Shown here piece after piece: positions 1-8,267 of a DNA stretch of 15,240 bases. The position numbers were made by a program, and so were the translations under genes. Source of the DNA: Clostridiales bacterium (lineage in GTDB: Bacteria; Bacillota; Clostridia; TANB77; CAG-508). Every line of letters starts with the position of its first letter. The first letter of the stretch is position 1. The stretch lies in NCBI GenBank assembly GCA_003518755.1, contig DOYA01000061.1, forward strand, positions 1 through 15,240, read 5' to 3'. The notes under the pieces were generated by a model, which did not search any database, had not been told where the DNA came from, and worked only from the letters and a program-made list of their open reading frames with translations.

Positions 1-2
1 AA

Positions 3-395
3 ACAATTAAAGAAATATATGAGAGCGATTTTAATAAACCAATTCTTGGAATTTGTTTAGGTCATCAATTAATGGGATTAGCTACAGGAGCAAAAACATA
101 TAAATTAAAATATGGCCATAGAGGACCAAATCACCCAGTTAAAAATATAGAGAAAGATAGAATATTTATAACTTCACAAAATCATGGGTATGCAATAGAT
201 GAAAAAACAGTAAATCCTGAAATTGCTGTAGTATCTGATATAAATATGAATGATGGAACAGTTGAAGGTTTAAAATACATAAAAAAAGATATTTATACAG
301 TACAATTCCACCCAGAAGCATGCCCAGGACCAGAGGATAATAACTATATATTTGATGAGTTTTTAGAAAGGATAAATAATTATGCCAAGAAATAA
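3..395 (+). CDS. carA: Carbamoyl-phosphate synthase small (glutaminase) subunit, 5' end outside window
   Basis: This is the C-terminal part of the CarA glutamine amidotransferase subunit, which hydrolyses glutamine and channels ammonia to CarB. The frame is open from base 3, so the gene starts upstream of the window and the ATG at 72 is internal. The class I amidotransferase domain is recognisable. The nucleophile elbow GICLGHQL has its catalytic Cys codon at 54-56, and the catalytic His-Glu pair is in QFHPEA near the C-terminus. The stretch [10 protein letters not shown] is also typical of CarA. The stop overlaps the carB start by 14 nt, indicating an operon and translational coupling. Whether the arginine-linked or pyrimidine-linked paralog is present cannot be told, because the leader and promoter are missing. 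Confidence 0.96.
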   Translation, partial: TIKEIYESDFNKPILGICLGHQLMGLATGAKTYKLKYGHRGPNHPVKNIEKDRIFITSQNHGYAIDEKTVNPEIAVVSDINMNDGTVEGLKYIKKDIYTVQFHPEACPGPEDNNYIFDEFLERINNYAKK

Positions 396-3300
396 TGATA
401 TAAAAAAAGTATTAGTAATAGGTTCAGGGCCTATTGTAATAGGTCAAGCTGCAGAGTTTGATTATGCAGGAACTCAAGCATGTAGAGAGCTTAAAAAAGA
501 AGGAATAGAGGTTGTTTTAATAAACTCAAATCCTGCTACAATTATGACAGATAAAGAAATGGCTGATAAAATATATATTGAGCCAATTACAGTAAAGACT
601 GTAGAGAAAGTTATTAAAAAAGAAAAGCCAGATAGTATTTTACCAAATTTAGGTGGACAAACAGGGCTAAATATTGCGATGGAGCTATATGAATCAGGTT
701 TTCTAGATGAGCATAATGTAAAACTTCTTGCAACATCACCAGAAGGAATAAAAAATGCTGAAGATAGACAAGCATTTAAAGATATGATGGAATCTATTAA
801 TGAGCCATGTATTGCAAGTAAAGTAGTAACAGATGTAGAAGATGCAGTAGAATTTGCAAAACAAATAGGACTTCCAGTAATAGTAAGACCAGCTTATACA
901 TTAGGAGGAACTGGTGGAGGAATAGCAAATACTGAAGAAGAACTAAGAGAAATTGCATCATCTGGACTTTATTTATCAAGAGTACATCAAGTTTTAATAG
1001 AAAAATGCATAGCTGGTTGGAAAGAAATAGAATATGAAGTTATGCGTGATTCAAAAGGAAATTGTATAACAATATGTAATATGGAAAATATTGACCCTGT
1101 TGGAGTTCATACAGGAGACAGTATAGTTGTTGCACCTTCTCAAACTTTAGCAGATAAAGAATATCAAATGCTTCGTACATCAGCAATAAAAATTATTTCA
1201 GCATTAAAAATAGAAGGTGGATGTAATGTTCAATTTGCATTAAATCCAAACAGTTTTGAATATGCAGTTATAGAGGTAAACCCTAGAGTTAGTAGATCAT
1301 CTGCTTTAGCTTCAAAAGCAACAGGTTACCCAATAGCAAAGGTATCAGCCAAAATTGCAATAGGGTATACTTTAGATGAAATAAAAAATGAAGTTACAGG
1401 TAAAACTTATGCATGCTTTGAACCAGTACTTGATTATGTAATTGTAAAAATTCCAAAATGGCCATTTAATAAATTTAAAACAGCTTCTCGTGATTTAGGA
1501 ACACAAATGAAGGCAACTGGTGAAGTAATGGCAATTGCACCTTCATTAGAACAAGCTTTAATGAAAGCAATTAGGTCTTTAGAAGAAAACTTAGATTCAT
1601 TACAAATGGATAAATTAACAGAATATTCTACAGAAAAAATATTAGAACAATTGAAATCTGTTGATAATGAAAGAATTTGGTGTATAGCAGAAAGCTTAAG
1701 GCGTGGAATTACAATAGATGAAATTCACAATATTACAAAAATCGACAAATTTTTCATAAGTAAATTTGATAGATTAGTTAGAATGGAAGAGGAGCTTGTA
1801 AATAATGAATTAACTACAGAACTTCTATTAAAAGCTAAAAAAATGGGATATACAGATAAAGTTATTGCAAAGTTAACTAGTCTAAAAGAAGAAGATATAA
1901 AAAATCAAAGGCTTCAAAATAATATTGTTGCAAACTACAAATTAGTTGATACATGTAGTGCTGAATTTGAAGCTAAAACTCCATATTATTATTCATCTTA
2001 TGATGAAGAAAATGAATCAATAGATTCTGGAAACTCTAAAAAGATAGTAGTTTTAGGTTCTGGGCCAATTAGAATTGGGCAAGGTATAGAATTTGACTAT
2101 TGTAGTGTTCATAGTGTTTTAGCATTAAGAAAATTAGGATATGAAACAATCATTGTAAATAATAACCCTGAAACTGTAAGTACAGATTTTGATATAGCAG
2201 ATAAACTATATTTTGAGCCTTTAACACCAGAAGATGTTGAAAATATTATAAATGTTGAAAAACCAATGGGAGCAATAGTTCAATTTGGAGGACAAACAGC
2301 AATTAAATTAACAAAAGCTTTATCAGACATGGGAGTTAAAATACTTGGAACAGACCAAGTTGATATGGATAGAGCAGAGGATAGAGAATTATTTGATGAA
2401 GCTCTAGAAAATTGCAAGATTCTACGTCCAAAAGGTGGTACTGTATTTACAGCAGAAGAAGCAAAAGAAATAGCAAATAAATTAAAATATCCTGTTTTAG
2501 TAAGGCCTTCTTATGTACTTGGTGGGCAAGGAATGGCAATAGCTTATGATGACAATGATGTTGATAGATTAATATCAGACATTAATGAAGTTACACAAGA
2601 GCATCCTATTTTAGTGGACAAATATATGATGGGAAAAGAAATGGAAGTAGATGCCATTTCAGATGGAAAAGATGTACTTATTCCAGGAGTTATGGAACTC
2701 CTAGAAAGAGCTGGAATTCATTCTGGAGATAGTATATCGGTATACCCTACAAGTGTAGTTGAACAAAAATACATAGATACAATTATTGATTATACAAAAA
2801 GAATTGCAAAAGAACTTCATATAATTGGATTGTTTAATATTCAATTTATTATTTGTGAAGGAGAAGTTTACATTATAGAGGTAAACCCAAGAGCAAGTAG
2901 AACAATTCCATATATAAGTAAAGTGACAGGGCTTCCTGTAATAGATGTTGCAACTAGAGTTATTTTAGGAGAAAAACTAAAAGATATGGATTATGGAACT
3001 GGAATATACAAAAAATCAAAATATGTAGCAGTTAAAATGCCAATATTCTCATTCCAAAAATTAAAAAATGCAGACACATCTTTAGGACCTGAAATGAAGT
3101 CAACAGGAGAAGTTTTAGGAGTTTCTAAACACTTTAGTGAGGCAATATTAAAAGCATTTATTGCAAGTGGAATAAATGTTGTTGAAAGAGGAAAAATTTT
3201 AGTTACTGTAAATGATAAAGATAAACCTGAAATATTACCAATCATAAAAAAATTAGTAAAACAAGGATATTCAATATATGCAACCTCTGGGACTGCAGTT

Positions 3301-3585
3301 TATCTTAAAGAACATGGGGTTGAAAATGTAGAAGCAGTTCCTAAAATTTGGGAAGGCACAGATAGTATTCCAGATTTAATTCATTCAGGACAATTAAGCT
3401 TTATAATAAATACTCCAACTAAAGGAAAAGAAGCAAATCGTGATGGATTTAAAATAAGAAGATTAGCAGCAGAAAGCAAAGTTCCATGTTTTACAGCAAT
3501 AGATACAGTAGTTGGTTTTTATGATGCAATCGCAAAAGGATTGAAGGAAGAAGACTTAGAGCTTGTAAATATTGGAGAGATATGA
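382..3585 (+). CDS. carB: Carbamoyl-phosphate synthase large subunit
   Basis: CarB makes carbamoyl phosphate from bicarbonate, ammonia and two ATP, feeding pyrimidine and arginine synthesis. At 1067 residues it has the family's usual length and duplicated layout. The N-half ATP-grasp unit (about 1-400) carries the glycine-rich loop TLGGTGGGI (173-181) and [10 protein letters not shown] (from 298). A helical linker covers about 400-550. The C-half unit (about 555-935) opens with [17 protein letters not shown] and carries [10 protein letters not shown] and EVNPRASRT (from 833). The last ~130 residues are an MGS-like allosteric domain. AAAGGAT at 368-374 serves as the ribosome site for the ATG at 382, inside the carA tail. 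A promoter for the next gene lies within its last codons. Nothing appears damaged. Confidence 0.98.
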   Translation: MPRNNDIKKVLVIGSGPIVIGQAAEFDYAGTQACRELKKEGIEVVLINSNPATIMTDKEMADKIYIEPITVKTVEKVIKKEKPDSILPNLGGQTGLNIAMELYESGFLDEHNVKLLATSPEGIKNAEDRQAFKDMMESINEPCIASKVVTDVEDAVEFAKQIGLPVIVRPAYTLGGTGGGIANTEEELREIASSGLYLSRVHQVLIEKCIAGWKEIEYEVMRDSKGNCITICNMENIDPVGVHTGDSIVVAPSQTLADKEYQMLRTSAIKIISALKIEGGCNVQFALNPNSFEYAVIEVNPRVSRSSALASKATGYPIAKVSAKIAIGYTLDEIKNEVTGKTYACFEPVLDYVIVKIPKWPFNKFKTASRDLGTQMKATGEVMAIAPSLEQALMKAIRSLEENLDSLQMDKLTEYSTEKILEQLKSVDNERIWCIAESLRRGITIDEIHNITKIDKFFISKFDRLVRMEEELVNNELTTELLLKAKKMGYTDKVIAKLTSLKEEDIKNQRLQNNIVANYKLVDTCSAEFEAKTPYYYSSYDEENESIDSGNSKKIVVLGSGPIRIGQGIEFDYCSVHSVLALRKLGYETIIVNNNPETVSTDFDIADKLYFEPLTPEDVENIINVEKPMGAIVQFGGQTAIKLTKALSDMGVKILGTDQVDMDRAEDRELFDEALENCKILRPKGGTVFTAEEAKEIANKLKYPVLVRPSYVLGGQGMAIAYDDNDVDRLISDINEVTQEHPILVDKYMMGKEMEVDAISDGKDVLIPGVMELLERAGIHSGDSISVYPTSVVEQKYIDTIIDYTKRIAKELHIIGLFNIQFIICEGEVYIIEVNPRASRTIPYISKVTGLPVIDVATRVILGEKLKDMDYGTGIYKKSKYVAVKMPIFSFQKLKNADTSLGPEMKSTGEVLGVSKHFSEAILKAFIASGINVVERGKILVTVNDKDKPEILPIIKKLVKQGYSIYATSGTAVYLKEHGVENVEAVPKIWEGTDSIPDLIHSGQLSFIINTPTKGKEANRDGFKIRRLAAESKVPCFTAIDTVVGFYDAIAKGLKEEDLELVNIGEI

Positions 3586-3591
3586 TATAAT
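3563..3591 (+). promoter_or_regulatory. Probable sigma-A promoter for the 90-residue gene and tsaC
   Basis: TTGTAA (3563-3568), a 17-bp spacer and a perfect TATAAT (3586-3591). The -10 box begins directly after the carB stop codon. Transcription would start near 3598, giving a leader of about 77 nt before the ATG at 3675. The -35 box matches the consensus at 4 of 6 positions. No terminator separates carB from this point, so read-through from carAB is also possible. Confidence 0.6.
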
Positions 3592-3674
3592 AATGGTATT
3601 GTTGAATCGGACACAGACTGAGTAAAAGAGTATGTCTCCCAATAATATATGAAACAACAACAGGAGGAAAAGAA

Positions 3675-3947
3675 ATGAGCCAAAAAATTGTAATGTGGCA
3701 AAAAACATTTTATGAGTTAAAAAGGCAATTAATGACCATGTATAATGGAGGATTTTCTTGGTCACAATTAGAAGATAAAACAAAGGAAAAAATTTTAAAT
3801 AGAATCAATACTACACTTGGTAGAAGATTTACAATAAAACAGATAGATTATATATGGAGGGATATAGAGCTTCATGAAACCAAACATATTGTTATTGTAG
3901 ATAAAGAGCCAGAAAAAAGAGATTACGGAAGTGGAAGAGAATTGTGA
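3675..3947 (+). CDS. Small conserved-looking hypothetical protein (90 aa)
   Basis: I do not recognise this protein. It is small, charged and probably soluble, with no signal peptide or membrane segment. The first ~60 residues look helical, with MWQKTFYELKRQLMTMY and a region around LGRRFTIKQIDYIWRDIE. The C-terminal ~25 residues are rich in Lys, Asp, Glu and Arg and probably flexible. A good AGGAGG at 3662-3667 precedes the ATG. Its TGA stop overlaps the GTG start of tsaC in a GTGA arrangement, so the two are almost certainly co-translated. A promoter sits at the end of carB. The strong ribosome site and the coupling argue that the gene is real. A role in tRNA modification can only be inferred from the neighbour. 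Confidence 0.8.
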   Translation: MSQKIVMWQKTFYELKRQLMTMYNGGFSWSQLEDKTKEKILNRINTTLGRRFTIKQIDYIWRDIELHETKHIVIVDKEPEKRDYGSGREL

Positions 3948-4546
3948 AAATAATCAAAAAAACAGAAATCCAAGAATTAGCAAATATTTTAAAAAATGAT
4001 GGTGTAATTGCAGTGCCTACAGATACTGTATATGGTTTATGTGCTCGCATGAATTCGAAAAAAGCTAGAGAAAATTTGATAGAAATAAAAAACAGACCTA
4101 AAAATAAAGCTTTTCCAATAATGTGCAATAGTATAGAGCAAATAAAAAGTATTGCAAAAGTAGATGAAAGAATAGAAAAAATCATAAATTCCTTTATGCC
4201 TGGACCAATAACGTTAGTTTTATTAAAAGGTGAGAAAACACCAAACTATATTAATGAAGGCTCTAATGAGATTGGAATTAGAATGGCAACATCAAAACCT
4301 TTAGAAGAATTAATAGAAAAAGTTGGAAGCCCTGTATTTATGACGAGTGCAAACATAAGCGGAGAGCCAGTTTGCAAAAGTATTGAAGAAATACAAGAAA
4401 AATTTCATAGTATTGATGGAATTTTAGAGGGAGAAGTAGCATATGGACAAGCAAGTACAATAGTAGACTGCACATCTGATGAAATAAAGATAATAAGAGA
4501 AGGACCAATTTTGCTGGAGGAGATTTTGAGAGTTATTAAAAAATAA
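3944..4546 (+). CDS. tsaC: L-threonylcarbamoyladenylate synthase (Sua5/YciO/YrdC family)
   Basis: TsaC condenses threonine, bicarbonate and ATP into threonylcarbamoyl-AMP, the donor for t6A at position 37 of ANN-decoding tRNAs. At 200 residues it is the short YrdC type without the Sua5 C-terminal domain. Family signatures are PTDTVYGL (25-32), the KNRPKNKAFPIM block (49-60), PGPITLVL (86-93), SANISG (135-140) and STIVD (171-175). The start is GTG at 3944, preceded by GGAAGAG at 3933-3939, and overlaps the stop of the upstream 90-residue gene by 4 nt. Its pathway partner tsaD lies 2 kb downstream. tsaB and tsaE are not in the window. A YciO-like paralog with another role is possible, but the KxR-type block and SxN motif favour true TsaC. 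Confidence 0.93.
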   Translation: MKIIKKTEIQELANILKNDGVIAVPTDTVYGLCARMNSKKARENLIEIKNRPKNKAFPIMCNSIEQIKSIAKVDERIEKIINSFMPGPITLVLLKGEKTPNYINEGSNEIGIRMATSKPLEELIEKVGSPVFMTSANISGEPVCKSIEEIQEKFHSIDGILEGEVAYGQASTIVDCTSDEIKIIREGPILLEEILRVIKK

Positions 4547-4578
4547 CATTGTAGGGGCGATTTAAATCGCCCACAATG
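4547..4578. repeat. Imperfect 32-bp palindrome rich in GC for this genome
   Basis: The left arm at 4547-4563 (CATTGTAGGGGCGATTT) and the right arm at 4564-4578 (AAATCGCCCACAATG) pair fully except for a two-base AG bulge in the left arm. It starts immediately after the tsaC stop and contains a run of G/C that stands out from its surroundings. As RNA it would fold into a strong hairpin. A U-tract does not follow, so a role in 3'-end protection or as an interspersed palindrome is as likely as termination. From memory, similar GTAGGGGCGA... palindromes are scattered in many bacterial genomes. Confidence 0.75.
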
Positions 4579-4618
4579 AAGTTGAAAATCCAACTTCCAA
4601 TCTCCAACCTCCAACTTC
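4578..4618. repeat. Heptanucleotide tandem repeat tract (CCAAYYT units)
   Basis: Four contiguous 7-mers run from 4590 to 4617: CCAACTT, CCAATCT, CCAACCT, CCAACTT. Read on the minus strand they are purine-rich GGAAGTT-like units. An opposite-strand unit, GAAGTTG (4578-4584), lies just upstream and could pair with CAACTTC at 4591-4597 or 4612-4618. The tract abuts the palindrome after tsaC. No coding function is apparent. Confidence 0.7.
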
Positions 4619-4623
4619 AAAAA

Positions 4624-4651
4624 TTTAAAATAAATTAATTAGCCATATAAT
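4624..4651 (+). promoter_or_regulatory. Candidate promoter for the 599-residue membrane-anchored protein gene
   Basis: TTTAAA (4624-4629, 4 of 6 matches), a 16-bp spacer and a perfect TATAAT (4646-4651). The start point would be near 4658, about 27 nt before the ATG at 4685, with ribosome site AAAAGGGG at 4671-4678. AT-rich sequence makes chance matches common, so this is moderate evidence only. Confidence 0.45.
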
Positions 4652-4684
4652 TGAATAAATAAAGAAAGATAAAAGGGGAAAAAT

Positions 4685-6484
4685 ATGAAAAAAATAATAA
4701 AAATATCAATAATAGTTCTAATAATTCTTATGTTAGCAATAGGTGGAGTTTTTGCATATTTATATTTTGCTACAGATACATTTAGGACAGATAAGCAGAT
4801 GTTTTTAAAGTATGCTTTAGAAAGCAAAGATTTTATTTATAATCAATTAAAAGATGAAGATTTAGATGCTTATAAAACGAAATTGAAAAACACACCTTAT
4901 GAAAACAATGGTAAAATTTCAATTAGCTATGATACTGAAAATTCAAACAAAACAGATGAAATGAAACATATAGAAAATAGTAACATTTCAATTAGTGGAA
5001 AAGTAGATAAAGCAAATAGAATAAATTTGCAAAATATAAAAGTTAATTATCCACAATTAAAAAGTATAGATATAGATTTATTAGCACAAGATGATATATA
5101 TGGATTTAAAATTAATAACATATTGAAAAGTTATATAGTTATAGAAAATAACAATCTTCAAGAATGGGCAAAAGAACTAGGACTTAATGAGGAATTGATA
5201 AATCTAATACCAAATAAAATTGATTCTAATTTTATTGATTCTATAATTTCAGAAGATGAAGTGAATCAATTAGTTGAAAAATATAGTAAATTAGTTATTA
5301 ATAGTTTAAATGATGATATGTTTTCTAAAACAAATCAGGATAATAACACAGTTTATTCACTAAAAATAAATGAAACACAATTAAAAAATATTGCAAAAAG
5401 TGTTTTAGAAACAGCCAAAGAGGATGAAGTAATTTGGCAAGTTATTAGAAAAGTATTTACAAGTTTTTCAATTTATTCTGAAGAGGAAGTAGATAATAAA
5501 ATAGATGAATTGAAAAGTGAATTAGAAGAATATATAAATTACTATGGTGAAGATTATACAACTGAAGATTATAATGCTGAAAAATATACAGGTGAAGATG
5601 ATAATACGGAAGATTATACAACTGAAGATGATATTTACGGAAATATTACGACAGATATATCAAAAGAAGATAAAATATATGTATATAATTTGTATATAGA
5701 AGATAAAGAGCTAATCAAAATTGAATCTGTAAATGATGATGAATCTCAAATAATAAGTAAAACAGAAAATGGAATTTTAATTGAGAAAAAAGAAAAAGAC
5801 TACGATGATCAAGAAGACATTACAACAATGACTTTAGAAAAAAACAAAGAAGAAGACAAATTAATATATAATATAGAAATGACAAATAACTCTGAAATAG
5901 TCTGTTCATTGGATATAGGATATAGAGGACTAAATACATTAAATAAAGTTGAAGAAGTTGCATCTTTTAATTTTAAATCATATGATGAATTATATTATGG
6001 ACTTTTTCAAAATGAGGAAGACAATAATGAAAAATTCAATAGAAGAGAAGAAGATTATGACAATATAAAAACACCAAGCAGAAAATTTTATTATTATAAT
6101 ACAAACACATTCAATGAAAATCTTGATATAAAGAGAATTGAAAATAATGAAATGTGGAAAATGAATGGAAAAGATGCAAAACAAATAGGAAATGTATTTG
6201 AAAATATAGCTACTAAAATGGAAGAATTAAATAAAGGTCAAATTCAGAATAATACATATAATGAAAATACTGCTTCATCACTTTCATTAGGATTAATTCC
6301 ACTTTTTTCAATAGTAGGAATGGATAATATTGAATATGAGCAAATTACGGTTAAAAATGTTGCTACATCATATATTGAAGTATTTGTAGGATTAATTAGT
6401 GCAAGAAAAAGTATAAGAATATTTGATGAAGTAAATTATCCAAGTTTAGAACAAGAAATGAATAGAATAGAAAATAGCAGGTAA
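4685..6484 (+). CDS. Membrane-anchored extracytoplasmic protein of unknown function (599 aa)
   Basis: I cannot name this protein with confidence. The N-terminus MKKIIK followed by a hydrophobic segment (about 8-30, SIIVLIILMLAIGGVFAYLY) is a signal anchor or uncleaved signal peptide with no lipobox cysteine. The rest would be outside the membrane. It is acidic, Asn/Lys/Glu-rich and almost cysteine-free. Residues 289-315 form an Asp/Glu/Tyr/Thr-rich stretch in which EDYTTED occurs twice, 20 residues apart. The C-terminal ~100 residues are less charged and look folded. The opening ATDTFRTDKQMFLKYALE recalls clostridial proteins listed, from memory, as DUF6583. That link is tentative. The gene stands alone between a candidate promoter and an intrinsic terminator that overlaps its stop. 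Confidence 0.85.
   Translation: MKKIIKISIIVLIILMLAIGGVFAYLYFATDTFRTDKQMFLKYALESKDFIYNQLKDEDLDAYKTKLKNTPYENNGKISISYDTENSNKTDEMKHIENSNISISGKVDKANRINLQNIKVNYPQLKSIDIDLLAQDDIYGFKINNILKSYIVIENNNLQEWAKELGLNEELINLIPNKIDSNFIDSIISEDEVNQLVEKYSKLVINSLNDDMFSKTNQDNNTVYSLKINETQLKNIAKSVLETAKEDEVIWQVIRKVFTSFSIYSEEEVDNKIDELKSELEEYINYYGEDYTTEDYNAEKYTGEDDNTEDYTTEDDIYGNITTDISKEDKIYVYNLYIEDKELIKIESVNDDESQIISKTENGILIEKKEKDYDDQEDITTMTLEKNKEEDKLIYNIEMTNNSEIVCSLDIGYRGLNTLNKVEEVASFNFKSYDELYYGLFQNEEDNNEKFNRREEDYDNIKTPSRKFYYYNTNTFNENLDIKRIENNEMWKMNGKDAKQIGNVFENIATKMEELNKGQIQNNTYNENTASSLSLGLIPLFSIVGMDNIEYEQITVKNVATSYIEVFVGLISARKSIRIFDEVNYPSLEQEMNRIENSR
5549..5629 (+). repeat. In-frame 21-nt exact direct repeat, 60 bp apart
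   Basis: The 21 nt at 5549-5569 recur exactly at 5609-5629, encoding EDYTTED at residues 289-295 and 309-315 of the 599-residue protein. The intervening codons (DYNAEKYTGEDDNT-like) resemble further degenerate units. The spacing of 20 codons keeps the frame, consistent with a short in-frame duplication in an acidic, probably disordered spacer. Confidence 0.75.
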
Positions 6485-6507
6485 ACACTTGCTATTTTTT
6501 GCATTTT
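6471..6507 (+). terminator. Rho-independent terminator overlapping the stop codon
   Basis: AAAATAGCAGGT (6471-6482) pairs with ACTTGCTATTTT (6487-6498) through one G-T wobble, giving a 12-bp stem with an AAAC loop. T-runs follow at 6495-6500 and 6504-6509. The stem includes the last codons and stop of the 599-residue gene. It should isolate that gene from tsaD. Confidence 0.8.
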
Positions 6508-6517
6508 TTAGTAAAAT
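6489..6517 (+). promoter_or_regulatory. Candidate promoter for the tsaD-recG operon, nested in the terminator
   Basis: TTGCTA (6489-6494, 4 of 6) and TAAAAT (6512-6517, 5 of 6) are 17 bp apart. The -35 box lies in the descending arm of the upstream terminator stem. Transcription would start near 6524, leaving a leader of about 15 nt that carries AAGGA before the ATG at 6539. Confidence 0.5.
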
Positions 6518-6538
6518 AAATGCGAAAGAAGGATTTTT

Positions 6539-7528
6539 ATGAAAGATATATTAACACTTGGAATTGAAACAAGCTGTGATGAAACATCAGCTTCAGTTGT
6601 AAAAAATGGAAGAGAAATATTATCAAATATAATAGATACACAAATACCAATACATGAAAAATATGGTGGAGTTGTACCAGAAATAGCTTCAAGAAATCAT
6701 ATAGAAGCAATTTCTAGAGTTGTAAAATATGCATTAAAAGAAGCAAATGTTACATTTGACGATATAGATGCTGTAACACCTACATATGGACCTGGTTTAG
6801 TAGGTGCACTTTTAGTTGGAGTATCATATGGAAAAGCATTAAGCTATGCAATAAATAAACCACTTGTCGGAGTAAACCATATACATGGGCATATTGCAGC
6901 AAATTATATTACACATAAAGATTTAAAACCTCCATTTTTATGTTTGTTAATTTCAGGTGGAAATACACAAATAATAAAAGTTAATGATTATACAGATTTT
7001 GAAATACTAGGTAAAACTAGAGATGATGCTATAGGAGAAGCATTTGATAAAGTTGCTAGAGTAGTAGGGTTAGGTTATCCTGGTGGACCAAAAGTGGATA
7101 AATTAGCACTAGAAGGTAATCCTACAATAAAACTACCTACAACACATTTTGAAAATTCATTAGATTTTAGTTTTAGTGGTATTAAAACAGCTGTAATAAA
7201 TATTAATCACAATACAAAAGATTTAAATAAAGCAGATTTATGTGCAAGTTTTGAAAAGGCAGTTGTGGATATGTTAATGAAAAATATATCAGATGCTTTA
7301 GAACAAACTGGAATGAAAACTTTAGCAATAGGTGGAGGATGTTCTGCAAATTGTTTTATTAGAAATGAAATATTGAAACTTCAAGATAATGGAATAAAAA
7401 CATATTTGCCAGATATGAAATTATGTACAGATAATGCAGCTATGATAGCATCAGCAGGGTATTATAATTTTATAAATGGAAAAAAAGATGGATTAGATTT
7501 GAATGCAGTGCCTAATCTTAAAATCTAA
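6539..7528 (+). CDS. tsaD: tRNA N6-adenosine threonylcarbamoyltransferase
   Basis: TsaD (Kae1/YgjD) transfers the threonylcarbamoyl group made by TsaC onto A37 of tRNA, working with TsaB and TsaE in bacteria. At 329 residues it has normal length. It shows the ASKHA-type opening [15 protein letters not shown], the [16 protein letters not shown] block (41-56), the metal-binding motif HIHGH (114-118), LISGGNTQ (138-144), [19 protein letters not shown] (167-184), [17 protein letters not shown], and the second metal-ligand Asp at 298 in LCTDNAA. The ATG at 6539 follows AAGGA and matches the usual N-terminus. It heads a same-strand run with the phosphoesterase, the 172-residue unknown and recG, with gaps of about 14-23 nt. 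Confidence 0.97.
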   Translation: MKDILTLGIETSCDETSASVVKNGREILSNIIDTQIPIHEKYGGVVPEIASRNHIEAISRVVKYALKEANVTFDDIDAVTPTYGPGLVGALLVGVSYGKALSYAINKPLVGVNHIHGHIAANYITHKDLKPPFLCLLISGGNTQIIKVNDYTDFEILGKTRDDAIGEAFDKVARVVGLGYPGGPKVDKLALEGNPTIKLPTTHFENSLDFSFSGIKTAVININHNTKDLNKADLCASFEKAVVDMLMKNISDALEQTGMKTLAIGGGCSANCFIRNEILKLQDNGIKTYLPDMKLCTDNAAMIASAGYYNFINGKKDGLDLNAVPNLKI

Positions 7529-7529
7529 T

Positions 7530-7557
7530 GTGGGAGGTATGAGGTAGGAAGATGGCA
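7530..7557 (+). promoter_or_regulatory. Heptad-repeat leader supplying the ribosome site of the phosphoesterase gene
   Basis: The whole tsaD-phosphoesterase gap reads as 7-mers in phase: GTGGGAG, GTATGAG, GTAGGAA, GATGGCA, with the ATG at 7552 in the last. GAGGT at 7541-7545, six bases before the ATG, is the best Shine-Dalgarno match. GGGAGG further upstream is too distant. The purine-rich 7-nt periodicity resembles the minus strand of the tract at 4590-4617. Confidence 0.5.
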
Positions 7558-8253
7558 ATATACACAATAGGTGATTTACACTTATCATTTAATGAGCCAA
7601 AACCAATGGATATATTTGGTGATAATTGGGAAAATCATGAAGAGAAAATAAAACAAGATTGGATATCAAAAGTAAAAGAAGAAGATACAGTTATTCATCC
7701 AGGAGATTTCTCATGGGCAATGCATTTAAAAGACACATATAAAGATTTTGAATATTTATGCAGTTTACCTGGAAAAAAGTTAATGCTTAAAGGAAACCAT
7801 GAATATTGGTGGACAACAATTACAAATATGAAAAATTATCTAAAAGAAAACAACTTTAATAATATAGATTTTATTCAGACAAACAGCATAGAAGTTGAAA
7901 ACAAAATAATATGTGGAACTAGAGGGTGGACCCTTCATCATTTAGATAGTGAAAATTCTAAAAAAATTTTAGCAAGAGAAGAGCTAAGATTGGAACTTTC
8001 AATAAAAGATGCTATTACCAAAAATATTGATGGAAACAAAGAGATAATAGTATTTATGCATTATCCTCCAATTATTAAAGAAAAATTAGATACAGGATTT
8101 ATGAAAACATTAAAAAAATACAATATAAAAAGATGCTATTATGCACATTTACATGGAAAATCAATTGAAGAAGCGGTCGAAGGAAATATTGATGGAATAG
8201 AATTCAAACTAGTAAGTGCAGATGCGTTGGATTTTAAGTTATTAAAAATATAA
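7552..8253 (+). CDS. Calcineurin-like metallophosphoesterase
   Basis: This is a cytoplasmic metallophosphoesterase of 233 residues with a complete dinuclear-metal site: D8-x-H10 (GDLHLS), G51-D52 (HPGDFSW), G81-N82-H83-E84 (GNHEYWW), H170 (FMHYPP) and H199-x-H201 (HLHG). No signal peptide or extra domain is seen. The closest group I recall is the predicted phosphohydrolase family COG1768, whose substrate is not established. The start at 7552 is supported by GAGGT six bases upstream, because the in-frame ATG at 7528 runs into a stop. It is 23 nt after tsaD and 14 nt before the next gene, so it is co-transcribed. The context gives no substrate. Confidence 0.92.
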   Translation: MAIYTIGDLHLSFNEPKPMDIFGDNWENHEEKIKQDWISKVKEEDTVIHPGDFSWAMHLKDTYKDFEYLCSLPGKKLMLKGNHEYWWTTITNMKNYLKENNFNNIDFIQTNSIEVENKIICGTRGWTLHHLDSENSKKILAREELRLELSIKDAITKNIDGNKEIIVFMHYPPIIKEKLDTGFMKTLKKYNIKRCYYAHLHGKSIEEAVEGNIDGIEFKLVSADALDFKLLKI

Positions 8254-8267
8254 GAAAAGAGAAAAAA

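Noticed and set aside
72..395. ATG at 72 as the start of an independent short gene
   Set aside because: The frame is open back to the window edge, and the CarA nucleophile motif GICLGHQ lies upstream of this ATG. It is an internal Met of a truncated gene.
797..979. Open frame on the minus strand within carB, Leu/Gln-rich
   Set aside because: It is a shadow of AT-rich coding sequence in a well-supported gene, with low-complexity translation and no ribosome site. The same holds for other minus-strand frames inside carB, tsaC, recG, the transporter gene and fba.
3592..3674. Regulatory hairpin in the leader of the 90-residue gene
   Set aside because: Only short, interrupted pairings (4-6 bp) could be drawn, not better than expected in AT-rich sequence.
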